In this document: in pieces, positions 1-8,732 of the stretch
How the letters are laid out: each line of letters starts with the position of its first letter
How positions within the stretch are numbered: the stretch's first letter is position 1
NCBI RefSeq assembly: GCF_014640435.1
Contig: NZ_BMGY01000006.1
Coordinates: 1-64,000, forward strand
Length of the DNA stretch: 64,000 bases
Direction of reading: 5' to 3'
Origin: Hymenobacter frigidus
GTDB taxonomy: Bacteria; Bacteroidota; Bacteroidia; Cytophagales; Hymenobacteraceae
Position numbers and translations under genes: made by a program
Notes under the pieces: generated by a model
Databases searched by the model: none
What the model saw: the letters and a program-made list of their open reading frames with translations, nothing else
Told to the model about the DNA's origin: nothing

Positions 1-137
1 GAGTGAGCAGCGACATGCGGGCAAAGGCCCAAATTTACGCCCAATGCTAAATGTGTTTAGTCTGGGCTTAATGTGCCACATGCTCGGCATGACCGACTGA
101 CAAATCACTGAACAGCTTCAGCACCTAATCGAGCACA

Positions 138-172
138 AAAAAGGCCGAAAGCACTGTGCTTCCGGCCTTTTT
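138..172 (-). terminator. Rho-independent terminator of dnaK
   Basis: Two 17-nt arms pair with one mismatch (AAAAAGGCCGAAAGCAC against GTGCTTCCGGCCTTTTT) around a one-base centre. Read on the minus strand the hairpin ends in a T run. It lies 20 bp beyond the dnaK stop codon. The first 137 bases of the window hold no gene I can recognise. Confidence 0.85.
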
Positions 173-191
173 ATTGGCTGCAAATGGCCGC

Positions 192-2138
192 TTACTTAGC
201 GTCTTTGCCGTCCACTTCTTCGTAGTCCACGTCGGTCACTTGGTCACCGGCGGGCTGGCCGTTGCCGCCCTGCGGCTGGCCGTCGGCACCGGGGAAACCG
301 CCGCCCTCGGGCTGGCCGCCTTCGGCTCCACCGGCGGCGTACATCTCCTGCGAGGCAGCCTGCCAGGCGGCGTTGATGGCCTCCATGGCCGTGTCGATGC
401 GGGCCAGGTCTTTGCTTTCGTGCGCCGATTTGAGGTCAGCCAGCGCGCCTTCAACGGCGGTTTTATTGCCACCGCTCAGCTTATCGCCGTACTCTTTCAG
501 CTGCTTCTCGGTTTGGAAAATCATTGAGTCGGCGGCGTTCACCTTGCTGATGCGCTCGGTCTCGGCTTTGTCCGACTCCGCGTTGGCGGCGGCTTCGTCG
601 CGCATGCGCTTGATGTCGTCGTCAGTCAGGCCGCTGCTGGCTTCGATGCGGATTTTTTGCTCTTTGCCGGTGCCTTTGTCCTTGGCGGTTACGTTCAGGA
701 TGCCGTTGGCGTCGATGTCGAAGATGACCTCAACTTGCGGCACGCCGCGGGGGGCAGGCGGGATGCTGTCGAGGTGGAACTTGCCGATGGTGCGGTTCTG
801 GCTGGCCAGCGGCCGCTCGCCTTGCAGCACGTGGATTTCTACCGAAGGCTGGTTGTCCGAAGCCGTCGAGAACGTCTCCGATTTCTTGGTCGGGATGGTC
901 GTGTTCGACTCGATGAGCTTGGTCATCACGCCGCCCATGGTCTCAATGCCCAGCGAAAGCGGGGTCACGTCGAGCAACAGCACGTCCTTCACCTCACCGG
1001 TGAGAACGCCGCCCTGGATGGCCGCGCCGATGGCTACCACTTCGTCGGGGTTCACGCCTTTCGAAGGCTTTTTGCCAAAGAACTTCTCCACTTCCTCTTG
1101 GATGCGGGGAATGCGGGTCGAGCCACCCACGAGGATAACCTCATCAATGTCGGAAGTCGACAGGTTGGCATCTTTCAGGGCCTTTTTCACGGGCTCCATC
1201 GAGCGGCGCACGAGGTCGTCGGCAAGCTGCTCAAATTTGGCGCGGCTCAGCTTCACCACCAAGTGCTTCGGGCCCGAGGCCGTGGCGGTGATGTAGGGCA
1301 GGTTGATTTCGGTTTCGGTCGAGCTGGAGAGCTCTACCTTGGCTTTCTCAGCGGCTTCCTTGAGGCGCTGAAGGGCCATGGGGTCGTTGCGCAGGTCGAG
1401 GCCTTCGTTGTCCGACTTGAACTGGTCAGCCAGGAAGTTGATGATGACCTGGTCGAAGTCGTCGCCGCCGAGGTGGGTGTCACCGTTGGTGCTCAGTACT
1501 TCAAACACACCGTCGCCCAACTCCAGAATGGAGATATCAAACGTGCCACCACCGAGGTCGTACACGGCGATTTTCTGGTCCTTGTGCTTCTTGTCGAGGC
1601 CGTAAGCCAAAGCGGCAGCGGTGGGCTCGTTGATGATGCGCTTCACGTCGAGGCCGGCGATGGCACCGGCTTCTTTGGTGGCCTGGCGCTGGGCATCGTT
1701 GAAGTACGCGGGCACCGTGATAACGGCTTCGGTCACAGGCTGGCCGAGGTAATCCTCTGCGGTTTGCTTCATTTTTTGAAGCACCATGGCCGAGATTTCC
1801 TGCGGGGTGTAGTTGCGGTCACCAATTTTCACGGCTACCGTATTGTTGGCGCCGGGCGTCAAGTCATAGGCCACGTAGCGGCTTTCGGACTGAACTTCCG
1901 AAAACTGACGGCCCATGAAGCGCTTGATGCTGGCAATGGTATTCTTGGGGTTGGTCACGGCCTGGCGCTTGGCCGGGTCGCCCACTTTGCGCTCGCCCTT
2001 GCCCCCGTCGAGGAAGGCGACGATGCTGGGGGTGGTGCGGCGGCCTTCGCTGTTGGGAATCACAACGGGTTCGTTGCCTTCCATCACGGACACGCACGAA
2101 TTGGTGGTGCCGAGGTCAATGCCGATTATTTTGCCCAT
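192..2138 (-). CDS. dnaK: Molecular chaperone DnaK (Hsp70)
   Basis: ATP-dependent cytoplasmic chaperone that binds unfolded peptides, working with DnaJ and GrpE. The 648-residue length is normal. Visible marks are the N-terminal phosphate loop [11 protein letters not shown] (residues 5-15), the second nucleotide signature around [11 protein letters not shown] (about 194-204), [10 protein letters not shown] near 340, the interdomain linker [14 protein letters not shown] near 388, then the substrate domain. The tail is rich in Gly, Gln and Pro and carries EEVD a few residues before the end rather than at the very C-terminus. grpE and dnaJ are not adjacent. The gene stands alone, with a terminator downstream and a 366-bp upstream region containing two inverted repeats. 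Identification is secure. Confidence 0.98.
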   Translation of the reverse strand: MGKIIGIDLGTTNSCVSVMEGNEPVVIPNSEGRRTTPSIVAFLDGGKGERKVGDPAKRQAVTNPKNTIASIKRFMGRQFSEVQSESRYVAYDLTPGANNTVAVKIGDRNYTPQEISAMVLQKMKQTAEDYLGQPVTEAVITVPAYFNDAQRQATKEAGAIAGLDVKRIINEPTAAALAYGLDKKHKDQKIAVYDLGGGTFDISILELGDGVFEVLSTNGDTHLGGDDFDQVIINFLADQFKSDNEGLDLRNDPMALQRLKEAAEKAKVELSSSTETEINLPYITATASGPKHLVVKLSRAKFEQLADDLVRRSMEPVKKALKDANLSTSDIDEVILVGGSTRIPRIQEEVEKFFGKKPSKGVNPDEVVAIGAAIQGGVLTGEVKDVLLLDVTPLSLGIETMGGVMTKLIESNTTIPTKKSETFSTASDNQPSVEIHVLQGERPLASQNRTIGKFHLDSIPPAPRGVPQVEVIFDIDANGILNVTAKDKGTGKEQKIRIEASSGLTDDDIKRMRDEAAANAESDKAETERISKVNAADSMIFQTEKQLKEYGDKLSGGNKTAVEGALADLKSAHESKDLARIDTAMEAINAAWQAASQEMYAAGGAEGGQPEGGGFPGADGQPQGGNGQPAGDQVTDVDYEEVDGKDAK

Positions 2139-2236
2139 GTTGGGTGTGTGTTGGTTATTTGGAGTGGAATTGTCAGGTTAAAAGTGGTTTTTAGGCCGCT
2201 CCCCGACGTTTACAAGCAACGTACCAGCGTGCTTTT

Positions 2237-2347
2237 GGTGACAGATTGTCACCGATTAGCGGCAAGGGTCAGGGTTGTGCGACGCGGTGGCCGGGTTTGT
2301 TTTGGGCAGCGGGGTTTTTCCTGACAGGGGTGCAGACATTCCCTGTC
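2237..2347. promoter_or_regulatory. Inverted repeats upstream of dnaK
   Basis: Two dyads lie in the 366-bp gap between dnaK and the next gene. GGTGACA-GAT-TGTCACC (2237-2253) is perfect, with 7-bp arms and a 3-bp centre, about 100 bp upstream of the dnaK start. GACAGGG (2323-2329) and CCCTGTC (2341-2347) form a second pair with an 11-bp centre. Neither matches the long CIRCE operator of HrcA (TTAGCACTC-N9-GAGTGCTAA). The short perfect dyad has the form of a dimeric-regulator site; its role in dnaK control is inference. Confidence 0.4.
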
Positions 2348-2504
2348 TTGCCAGCAAAATATCCGGCGTGAATGGCTTTTTCGCCTCTTTGAAGCCAATG
2401 TGATACTGCAATTTGAGTGCGCAAATTCTTACGGTTTCTACCTTAACATTCCAGCCGACTTGGCGTGTCCATTAGGAGCAAGCCAAAAATAAACCCGCAG
2501 TAAA

Positions 2505-2960
2505 ATGACTCAGAATAACCAAACACCGGGCGACCATTTCGGTAAACTCGCAGCGGTTTATTTCCTGTTCCTCATTGCAACAGTAGCAATAGGAACATCA
2601 GTATCCAGCATTTACAGTAGATACCATATTCGCCAAACTGGGATTTCCAGAACAGGTACTGTGTATGATATTGAGCACGAAATCAGTACTGACACTGATG
2701 CTTTAGTCTTTAAAGTGAAGTTTGATTATAACGGCAAAGACTATGAAATCCACAACGATAGTCGGACAATTGATAATAGATACCATCTTAATCAAAAGGT
2801 AGGAGTGATGTTTATCAGTGATTCACCCGAGGAAGCAATCATAGATGACCTCAGAGAGAAAAGTTTGCCTCCACTCTTTTTAATTATTGGGCTAGCCATT
2901 TTAGCGTTTGCCATCTACTTGTTAAAAGCAGAGAGAAGATTTGCACTGAAATCTTTGTAA
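2505..2960 (+). CDS. DUF3592-like membrane protein, AT-rich
   Basis: A 151-residue protein with a membrane segment at about 14-33, a soluble extracytoplasmic stretch with the pattern GTVYDIEHE...VKFDYNGKDYEI...VGVMFISDSPEEAII, and a second membrane segment at about 122-140. That layout (TM, beta-rich domain with a YNG turn and a D/N-P-like motif, TM) resembles DUF3592 proteins, whose function is unknown. Codon use is much more AT-rich than in dnaK or the hydrolase on either side, suggesting recent acquisition. The start follows a purine-rich stretch. Convergent with the next gene. Confidence 0.7.
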   Translation: MTQNNQTPGDHFGKLAAVYFLFLIATVAIGTSVSSIYSRYHIRQTGISRTGTVYDIEHEISTDTDALVFKVKFDYNGKDYEIHNDSRTIDNRYHLNQKVGVMFISDSPEEAIIDDLREKSLPPLFLIIGLAILAFAIYLLKAERRFALKSL

Positions 2961-3024
2961 ACATCCTCCTCGTGACTCACTCAAAATTCTGCTGCGCATA
3001 TGCCGGCCAATATTTATGGCCTCG

Positions 3025-4053
3025 CTACCTGCGACCGGGGCTAATAAACTGTAAGCTTATTGGTCTCAGAAACCCCCGCACCTGCCGCTCCCAATCCGCT
3101 GGATAGCGTTTCCAGTACGGCTCGTGGCCCACGCCGGGGAAGTCGTGCCGGGCTTTAGGACCGGCGAGGTGGGTGAAGATAGCATCGGTTTCGGCGCGGG
3201 TCACGCGCGGGTCGGCAGTGCCCCAGAGCAGGAGGGTAGGCGTGTGGATTTGGGTGGCGTAATGCTCGGCGTTGAGGCCATAGGCCCAGAAACCGTTTTG
3301 CACGCCGCCCCAAAACACCAGCAAATCGGCCATCGGGAAACCGGGGACGTGCATGGATTCGAAGCGGTTGTAGGCCGTTTGGCGCATGTTGCCGTAAGGG
3401 CACTCCAGGATGTTGGCGCTGGGACGCACGCCTAATTCGGCCTCGGCGCGCAGGATGGCCACGGCCCCCATGCTCACGCCGTAGAGGATAACCTCACCCT
3501 CGCGAACCTTACCTCCCAGCCTCCTCTCCCGTGAAGAGGGGGAGCCAAGCGAAACATTGGTCGAATCCTGTAGCCAGCGCATGGCGGCGGCCACATCGTC
3601 GGCCTCGCGGTAGCCCACGGTGGTCTGGAAGCCGGTCGAGTTGCCGTTGCCGGTTTGGTCCACGAGCAGCACGTTGTAGCCCAAGCGGCGGAAGTAGCCG
3701 GCCTCGTGGGTGAGGTGCGACTTGCTGCTGGTGTAGCCGTGAAACAGGGCTACGGTGCCGCGGGCGCGGGCGCTATCGGGGCGGGCGTACCAGGCTTCGA
3801 GCGCGCCGTTGGGGCTGGCGATGCTGACGGTTTCGACCGGGAAGCTGGGTTTGGGGCCGTTCTGGGGCTTGGGGTTACGGATGCCGGTAAGCAGCAGCCA
3901 GAGCTTCTGGCTGGGTTTGGGCTGCTCGGGGTTGGGGGAGTGCAGGCCGGGCTCGTTGGAGAAATGCGTAAAGCGCCAGGCGTGGAAGAAGGCCACGGCG
4001 TTCATCGCCACGAAGCCATTGATTAGAAGGAAGATGGTCAGGCGTCGCTTCAT
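3025..4053 (-). CDS. Alpha/beta hydrolase, membrane-anchored
   Basis: A 342-residue serine hydrolase with an N-terminal membrane anchor or signal (residues 5-25). Alpha/beta-fold marks are the oxyanion region LFHGYTSSKSH (near 103-113), the nucleophile elbow GVSMGA (about 191-196), an acidic residue in WGTADPRV (near 281) and the catalytic His in GVGHEPYW (near 307). The substrate cannot be told; BAAT/DUF1749-type hydrolases are the nearest look-alikes. Residues about 168-189, just before the nucleophile elbow, are encoded by a sequence that looks like a dispersed palindromic repeat, read through in frame (see the repeat at 3485-3545). The gene starts 12 bp downstream of the pseudouridine synthase stop and could be cotranscribed with it. 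Confidence 0.85.
   Translation of the reverse strand: MKRRLTIFLLINGFVAMNAVAFFHAWRFTHFSNEPGLHSPNPEQPKPSQKLWLLLTGIRNPKPQNGPKPSFPVETVSIASPNGALEAWYARPDSARARGTVALFHGYTSSKSHLTHEAGYFRRLGYNVLLVDQTGNGNSTGFQTTVGYREADDVAAAMRWLQDSTNVSLGSPSSRERRLGGKVREGEVILYGVSMGAVAILRAEAELGVRPSANILECPYGNMRQTAYNRFESMHVPGFPMADLLVFWGGVQNGFWAYGLNAEHYATQIHTPTLLLWGTADPRVTRAETDAIFTHLAGPKARHDFPGVGHEPYWKRYPADWERQVRGFLRPISLQFISPGRR
3485..3545. repeat. Palindromic repeat inserted in frame in the hydrolase
   Basis: The stretch contains CTCCTCTCCCGTGAAGAGGG, a short hairpin, flanked by GAACCTTACCTCCCAGC. This looks like the CCTCAC...CTCCTCTCCC...GAGGGGGAG intergenic repeat type common in many Bacteroidota genomes (recalled from general knowledge, not searched). 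It is translated here as a Ser/Arg/Gly-rich loop between the helix ending MRWLQDS and the strand EVILYGVS of the hydrolase fold. Confidence 0.5.
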
Positions 4054-4064
4054 GGGGCGTGAGG

Positions 4065-4649
4065 TTAACGCCGTGCTGCGCTACTTATTTTCCGTAGCTC
4101 AGCTATTTCGGTTGCCGTAAGGTCGCGCCATTGGCCGGGCTGCAACTCGCCTAAGGTCAAGCCACCGATTGCCGCCCGCACCAGGCGCAGGCAGGGCAGG
4201 CCCACAGCCGCGCACATCTTGCGCACCTGGCGGTTCATGCCCTGCGAAATCTTGATTTCCAGCCAACTGGTGGGGATGCTGGCGCGGTAACGGATGGGCG
4301 GGTTGCGTGGCCAAAGGTGGGCGGGCTCCGGTAATTCGAGTGCTTCGCCGGGGGCGGTGAGGCCCTCCTTTATTTGCACGCCCTGGCGGAGCTGCCGCAG
4401 CGCGGTTTCAGCGACCTGGCCTTCGACCTGCGACCAGTAGGTTTTCGAGACTTTGAATTTGGGGTTGCTGAGGCGGTGCTGGAGCTGCTTATCGTCGGTG
4501 AGCAGGAGCAGGCCCTCGCTGTCGAAATCGAGTCGGCCGACTGGGTACACGTCGGGCACGGGCACATAGTCCTTGAGCGTGGCGCGGCCGTGCTCGTCGG
4601 TGAACTGGGTGAGGACTTCGTAAGGCTTGTTGAGGAGGATGTAGCGCAT
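4065..4649 (-). CDS. RsuA/RluB/RluE-family pseudouridine synthase
   Basis: Isomerises a uridine in rRNA to pseudouridine. The 194-residue protein begins MRYILLNKPYEVLTQF, which is where the family usually starts when the S4 domain is absent, so the ATG at 4649 is preferred over the in-frame codon at 4727 that would run through a palindromic repeat. The catalytic motif GRLDFDSEGLLLLT places the nucleophilic Asp at about residue 41. The RNA-binding signature NRQVRKM and GLPCLRLVR follow. Without an S4 domain and at this length it is closest to RluE, but RluB, RluE and RsuA cannot be separated by eye, so no symbol is given. Confidence 0.9.
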   Translation of the reverse strand: MRYILLNKPYEVLTQFTDEHGRATLKDYVPVPDVYPVGRLDFDSEGLLLLTDDKQLQHRLSNPKFKVSKTYWSQVEGQVAETALRQLRQGVQIKEGLTAPGEALELPEPAHLWPRNPPIRYRASIPTSWLEIKISQGMNRQVRKMCAAVGLPCLRLVRAAIGGLTLGELQPGQWRDLTATEIAELRKISSAARR

Positions 4650-4657
4650 GGGTGGGT

Positions 4658-4732
4658 GTAGCGTGGACTCTGCGAGTCCGCGCGTTGGTAGAACAGGCTG
4701 AGCAATGCGCGGACTCGCAGAGTCCACGCTAC
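4658..4732. repeat. Family A palindrome (GTAGCGTGGACTC type)
   Basis: Perfect 26-bp inverted arms at 4658-4683 and 4707-4732 with a 23-bp centre. Each arm is itself nearly palindromic (GGACTC-TGC-GAGTCC). It fills almost all of the 87 bp between the MBL-fold gene stop and the pseudouridine synthase start. A near-identical arm recurs at 44628-44740. Confidence 0.9.
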
Positions 4733-4736
4733 AGTT

Positions 4737-5855
4737 TTACTCCCACCACCGTGAATTCGGCAGCGCGGTGCCCAACGTTACGGGCTCGCCCAAACGCGGT
4801 GTCGTTATCACCTGCCCCAGCCGGGCGGCTTCGGCGGTGGCGCGCTTCACGGGCTCATTCCAGGGGTGGAGGGCTTCGGTGAAAGCGCCCCAGTGCACGG
4901 GCAACATCACGGCGGCGCGCACGTCGCGGGCGGCTTGCACGCTCTGTTCGGGGCGCATGTGGATTTCGGCCCAGCCCTCGTTGTATTGCCCACACTCGAC
5001 CAGCGCCAAATCAAACGGCCCGTAGGCGGCCCCGATGGCGGCGAAATGCGGGCCATAGCCGCCATCGCCGGTGTAGAAAATGCGTTTCGTGGCCGATTCC
5101 ATCACCCAGGAGCTCCACAGCGTGGAGTTGCGGTTGGCAACGCCGCGGCCCGAAAAGTGGCGGCTGGGTGTGCAGCGCACCGTGAGGCCGGGCAGCCGGG
5201 CGCTGTCGCCCCAGTTCATTTCGACGATGCGTTCCGGGGCCACGCCCCAGCGGCGCAGGTGCGGCCCGATGCCCAGCGGCACGTAAAAATGCCCCACTTT
5301 GTCCTTGATTTTGCGGATGGTCTCGTAGTCGAGGTGGTCGTAATGGTCGTGCGAAATGAGTACGGCGGCGATGGGCGGCAGCTTTTCGGGCGTGATGGCC
5401 AGGCTGCGGTTGTAGCGGTTGGGCGTGGCCCAGCTCACCGGCCCCATCTCAATGCTGAGCATGGGGTCGAGCAGGATGTTCTGGCCGGCCAGCTCCACCA
5501 GGCTGGCCGAGTGGCCGAACCACGTCACGCGCACCAGTTCCGGTGTTTTTTGGGTGATGGCGAGTGAATCGAGCGGCTGCGTGGGCAGCGGACCGGGCGG
5601 CGTAGCGGTGGGGTCTTTGTGAAACAGGAACTGCCACATTACGGCGGCCGTGCTGCTGCCCGTGAGTACCTTGGTGGGCAATAGGTTCACGAATTCACCG
5701 TCCTGGTAATGGCCCGATTTGGCATAAACCTGCTTATCCGCCTTGGTAGGCGTGCCGCCCAGCTGCGGGCTGATGCCGCAGAAAGCCGCCGCGAGGAGCA
5801 GGGTGCCGAGAATACCGCCAGTAGTCATGAGAAAGGGATTTAATAGTTGGCGCAT
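4737..5855 (-). CDS. MBL-fold metal-dependent hydrolase (UlaG/NAPE-PLD-like)
   Basis: A 372-residue metallo-beta-lactamase-fold hydrolase. The N-terminus has a membrane or signal segment at about 10-27. The metal motif HDHYDH lies at 169-174, preceded by VTWFGHSASLVEL and NILLDPM. Further conserved pieces are RHFSGRG, FYTGDGGYGPHF and MLPVHWGAF. This pattern fits the UlaG/NAPE-PLD-like branch, which includes phospholipase D-type and lactonase enzymes; the substrate is not predictable. The start at 5855 lies 3 bp after the stop of the upstream Rossmann protein, so the two are very likely cotranslated; an internal ATG at 5828 would still leave a signal segment. Confidence 0.88.
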   Translation of the reverse strand: MRQLLNPFLMTTGGILGTLLLAAAFCGISPQLGGTPTKADKQVYAKSGHYQDGEFVNLLPTKVLTGSSTAAVMWQFLFHKDPTATPPGPLPTQPLDSLAITQKTPELVRVTWFGHSASLVELAGQNILLDPMLSIEMGPVSWATPNRYNRSLAITPEKLPPIAAVLISHDHYDHLDYETIRKIKDKVGHFYVPLGIGPHLRRWGVAPERIVEMNWGDSARLPGLTVRCTPSRHFSGRGVANRNSTLWSSWVMESATKRIFYTGDGGYGPHFAAIGAAYGPFDLALVECGQYNEGWAEIHMRPEQSVQAARDVRAAVMLPVHWGAFTEALHPWNEPVKRATAEAARLGQVITTPRLGEPVTLGTALPNSRWWE

Positions 5856-5858
5856 GCT

Positions 5859-6539
5859 TCAGGAACGCGGCGCGGCGTTGCCGTGGGCCAGGGCCACGAT
5901 GTCGCGCACTTCAAGCACGCGCTTGGGGTATCCGTTGCTCACCGATTTTATCATGGCCAGGGCCAATTCCTGCATGGTGCTCACGAAACCGGGCGTGAGC
6001 CGGCGGGCAATGGGGTAGAGCCAGCCGAAATAGCGGTACGCCTCGGGCACGTTGGCCTGGCCGGGCGTTGGGTGCATGTAGCCTGGCCGGAACATGTAAG
6101 CGTGTTGGAAGGGCAGCGCCAACAGCTCGTTTTCGGTGCGGCCCTTCACGCGGGCCCAGTGGCTACGGCCTTTTTCGGAGCTATCGGTGCCGGCCCCGGT
6201 CACGTAGGTGAACGTCAGGTTGGGGTTTAGGCGCAGCAGGGTTTGGGCAAAGGCCAGTGTCAGGTCGTGGGTGATGCGCTCGTACTCGTCCTTGGAAACA
6301 CCCACCGACGAAATGCCCGCGCAGAAAAAGCAGGCGTTGTAGCCCGTCAGCTGGCTTTCGATGGGGCTGAGATTATGCAAATCGGCGTGCAGCAGCTCCG
6401 TGACTTTCGGGTGCTTAACGCCGCTGGCTCTGCGGCTGAGTACCAAAATGTGCTCGACCGCTGGGTTTTGCAGGCATTCGTGAAGGACGCCCGCGCCCAC
6501 CATGCCGGTGGCCCCGGTGAGGATGGCTCGTATGCTCAT
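5859..6539 (-). CDS. NAD(P)-binding Rossmann-fold epimerase-like protein
   Basis: A 226-residue atypical short-chain dehydrogenase. The dinucleotide loop GATGMVGAGV sits at residues 9-18, followed by VLVLSRR and a Tyr-containing segment FTYVTGAGTDSSEKG. This is the small NAD(P)H-binding type related to TIP30/HTATIP2 and YbjT; many are redox sensors or of unknown function. The stop is 3 bp before the start of the MBL-fold hydrolase, which indicates an operon of two. Confidence 0.8.
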   Translation of the reverse strand: MSIRAILTGATGMVGAGVLHECLQNPAVEHILVLSRRASGVKHPKVTELLHADLHNLSPIESQLTGYNACFFCAGISSVGVSKDEYERITHDLTLAFAQTLLRLNPNLTFTYVTGAGTDSSEKGRSHWARVKGRTENELLALPFQHAYMFRPGYMHPTPGQANVPEAYRYFGWLYPIARRLTPGFVSTMQELALAMIKSVSNGYPKRVLEVRDIVALAHGNAAPRS

Positions 6540-6647
6540 ATTGATTCGGTAAAGTAGGAGGGAGGACGAACGGGGGGCGGTTCTACTTTACCAAGGGCTG
6601 ATTTTTTGCGCCGGTGTTCAGTTGTAGCGGCGCAAAGCAGGCCGTTG

Positions 6648-8732
6648 CTACACGCTGCCCGAATACTTTCGCACGGCCCACTCCACCGTCAAAAAGGCCA
6701 GAATCACGAAGAAAATCCATTTCAGATTTATTAAGTCCTTCAAGTCTTCTTCCGAAGAGATAACCGGCTTGTAATTAGACTTAATAATGTCCTGCGCCAG
6801 CTGGTCCAACTGCGCCGGGTAATAGAGCCGCGAGCCGCTGCGACGCGACAATTGCGCCAGTAAATTGTGGTCGGCTTTTGATTCTAACGCCTCCAGGGGC
6901 TGCGACTGCACCAGCAGCTGCCCGGCGTCTTGCTGCGGCTGGCCGCCCAGCGTGGCGCGGGCTTGGTAGCGGTAGAGGCCCGCCGGCAGCGGGCCCAGGT
7001 GCAGCGGGGAGCCGTCCTCGGCGTTGGCGAAGTTGAAGCGACGGCTTTGCTTTTTCTCGTCGGTTAGGGTGAGGTCAATTTTCTGGTTGTAGAGGCGCTC
7101 GAAAACGGCGTTGTAGGTTTCGGCCCCCAGCGTCACGTCGTCCTGCGTGCCGAAGGCGTCCTGCGTGGGGTACACGTCGAGGCGCTTTTTGTTGGCATTT
7201 TGGGTCAGGAGCTGAAGCGTGCGGATGATGAGCCGGTCGTAGGCTTCGGGCTTGTCGTCGTGCTCCACGGCTTCCTGAAGGCGCCACTGCCAGCTGCCAT
7301 CGGTGAGCAGCGTAGCCTGACGGCGGTCCGTCGAACCACCGAATACGAGCAGCGGCTTTTGGGTGGGCACGCGGCCCACCTGCTGCCAGAGCGCCGCCTC
7401 GGCCCCCGCGCCCAGGCGCAAATCGCCGAACGGCACCGATGCGGGCGGGTACTGCGCGAAGCGGCGGGTCGATTCCTCATCAGTAGCAAACCGGGCGAAA
7501 CCGGGATTCGGCAGCGGCGTCACCTCATCGGTCTGCGCCCCGCGCGGCTGTATGGTAAGGCCGGTACCGAGCTGGTTATAAGTCCCTAAATCGGACTGCG
7601 CGCCAATGATGTAAAATGCCGGCGTGCGCCTGGCTTTCACCTGGGCCAGAATCTCATTGCCCAGCCCGCCCTGCGCCGGGAGCTGGTGCAGAATGGCCAC
7701 ATCGAAATCAGCATTGGCCTTGAGCGGGGTCACACCGGGCAGGGCCAGCGTAAGGTCGAAGTTGTCGTTGGCCAGGATGGCGGCCCGCAGCGCCTTGAGG
7801 TCGGGGTGCGGGGCGGCGCCGGCCAGCAGCACGCGCAGCTTGCCTTTCACAATTTCGACGAACGCCGTGCGGGCGTTGTTTAACTCCGTAAACTCGCCGG
7901 CCTGGGGCGTGATGCGTACGGCGTAGCGGCGTTTGCCGGGCGCGGGCGCCGTGATTTGGAAGGTGGTGCGCACCCGGCGACGGCCGGCCGGCAGCACCAC
8001 GCGGCGGCTGTCGAGCACGCGGCTGCCTTCACGCAGTTCCACGGTGGCCGCGCCGCCTGCGTAGCCTTCAAAGCCTATCTCGGCTTCAATGGGGAATTTA
8101 TTGCCGCTGAAGGCCACGCGGTTGTAGGTGAGGCCGGTCAGGCGCAGGTCGCGCTTGGGCACGGTGTCGCCCACGGCCACACTGTAAATCGGGAAGTTGA
8201 AATCGGAGTAGGCGGGGCTGCGGCCCTGGTTCACGAGGCCGTCGCTCAGGAGCACCACGCCGGCCAGGTTACGGCCATCGTAGGCCTCGCGGGTGCCGCT
8301 GAGCAGCTGGTCGAGGTCGGTGGTGGTCGCGCCGAAGCGCAGCGAATCGGGCCGGGCCGCGGCAGGCGTGGGCGCGGGCGTTAGGGTGCGGGTTTCGACG
8401 GTGAAGCCCTTGCCGCGTAAGGTTTCGGCGAGGCGGGCGAGGCCGGTGGTGGCCTGGCCGAGCACGGCTTTGGGCGTGAACAGTGCCACCGACTGCGAGT
8501 TATCGACGGCCAGGACCAGCGTGGGCTGCTCGGTGCGCGTAGTGGTGGTTTTGATGAACGGGGCCAGCAATAGGTAGCACAGGAAGCTGACCACGGCGAA
8601 GCGCAGCGCCGCCAGTGCGTAGTTCAACCGCTTGCTCCACGGCGCTTTGGCCGAGTACTGAAGGGCCGCGTAGCCCGCTCCCACCAGCAGGCAGAGCAGG
8701 ACAAACCAGGAAGAATATTGAGTGGTCAGCAA
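6648..8732 (-). CDS. VWA-domain membrane protein
   Basis: A 694-residue protein with two N-terminal membrane segments (about 9-27 and 38-60), a von Willebrand A-like domain with the DxSxS metal-site motif DNSQS near 76-80 and VVLLSDGLVNQG near 165, a long beta-rich extracytoplasmic region, and a C-terminal membrane segment (about 668-688). The two-TM-then-VWA start is shared with BatA-type and cell-surface VWA proteins of Bacteroidota, but no MoxR or other Bat genes are beside it. The first codon is TTG; no ATG occurs in the first 60 codons, and upstream codons are open, so the exact start is uncertain. Confidence 0.75.
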   Translation of the reverse strand: MLTTQYSSWFVLLCLLVGAGYAALQYSAKAPWSKRLNYALAALRFAVVSFLCYLLLAPFIKTTTTRTEQPTLVLAVDNSQSVALFTPKAVLGQATTGLARLAETLRGKGFTVETRTLTPAPTPAAARPDSLRFGATTTDLDQLLSGTREAYDGRNLAGVVLLSDGLVNQGRSPAYSDFNFPIYSVAVGDTVPKRDLRLTGLTYNRVAFSGNKFPIEAEIGFEGYAGGAATVELREGSRVLDSRRVVLPAGRRRVRTTFQITAPAPGKRRYAVRITPQAGEFTELNNARTAFVEIVKGKLRVLLAGAAPHPDLKALRAAILANDNFDLTLALPGVTPLKANADFDVAILHQLPAQGGLGNEILAQVKARRTPAFYIIGAQSDLGTYNQLGTGLTIQPRGAQTDEVTPLPNPGFARFATDEESTRRFAQYPPASVPFGDLRLGAGAEAALWQQVGRVPTQKPLLVFGGSTDRRQATLLTDGSWQWRLQEAVEHDDKPEAYDRLIIRTLQLLTQNANKKRLDVYPTQDAFGTQDDVTLGAETYNAVFERLYNQKIDLTLTDEKKQSRRFNFANAEDGSPLHLGPLPAGLYRYQARATLGGQPQQDAGQLLVQSQPLEALESKADHNLLAQLSRRSGSRLYYPAQLDQLAQDIIKSNYKPVISSEEDLKDLINLKWIFFVILAFLTVEWAVRKYSGSV

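Noticed and set aside
657..2324. 555-codon open frame antisense to dnaK
   Set aside because: It is the shadow of a GC-rich essential gene; the translation has no family features and dnaK is certain.
4650..4727. Longer N-terminus of the pseudouridine synthase
   Set aside because: These codons run through the palindromic repeat and are not in the family; the ATG at 4649 gives the standard start.
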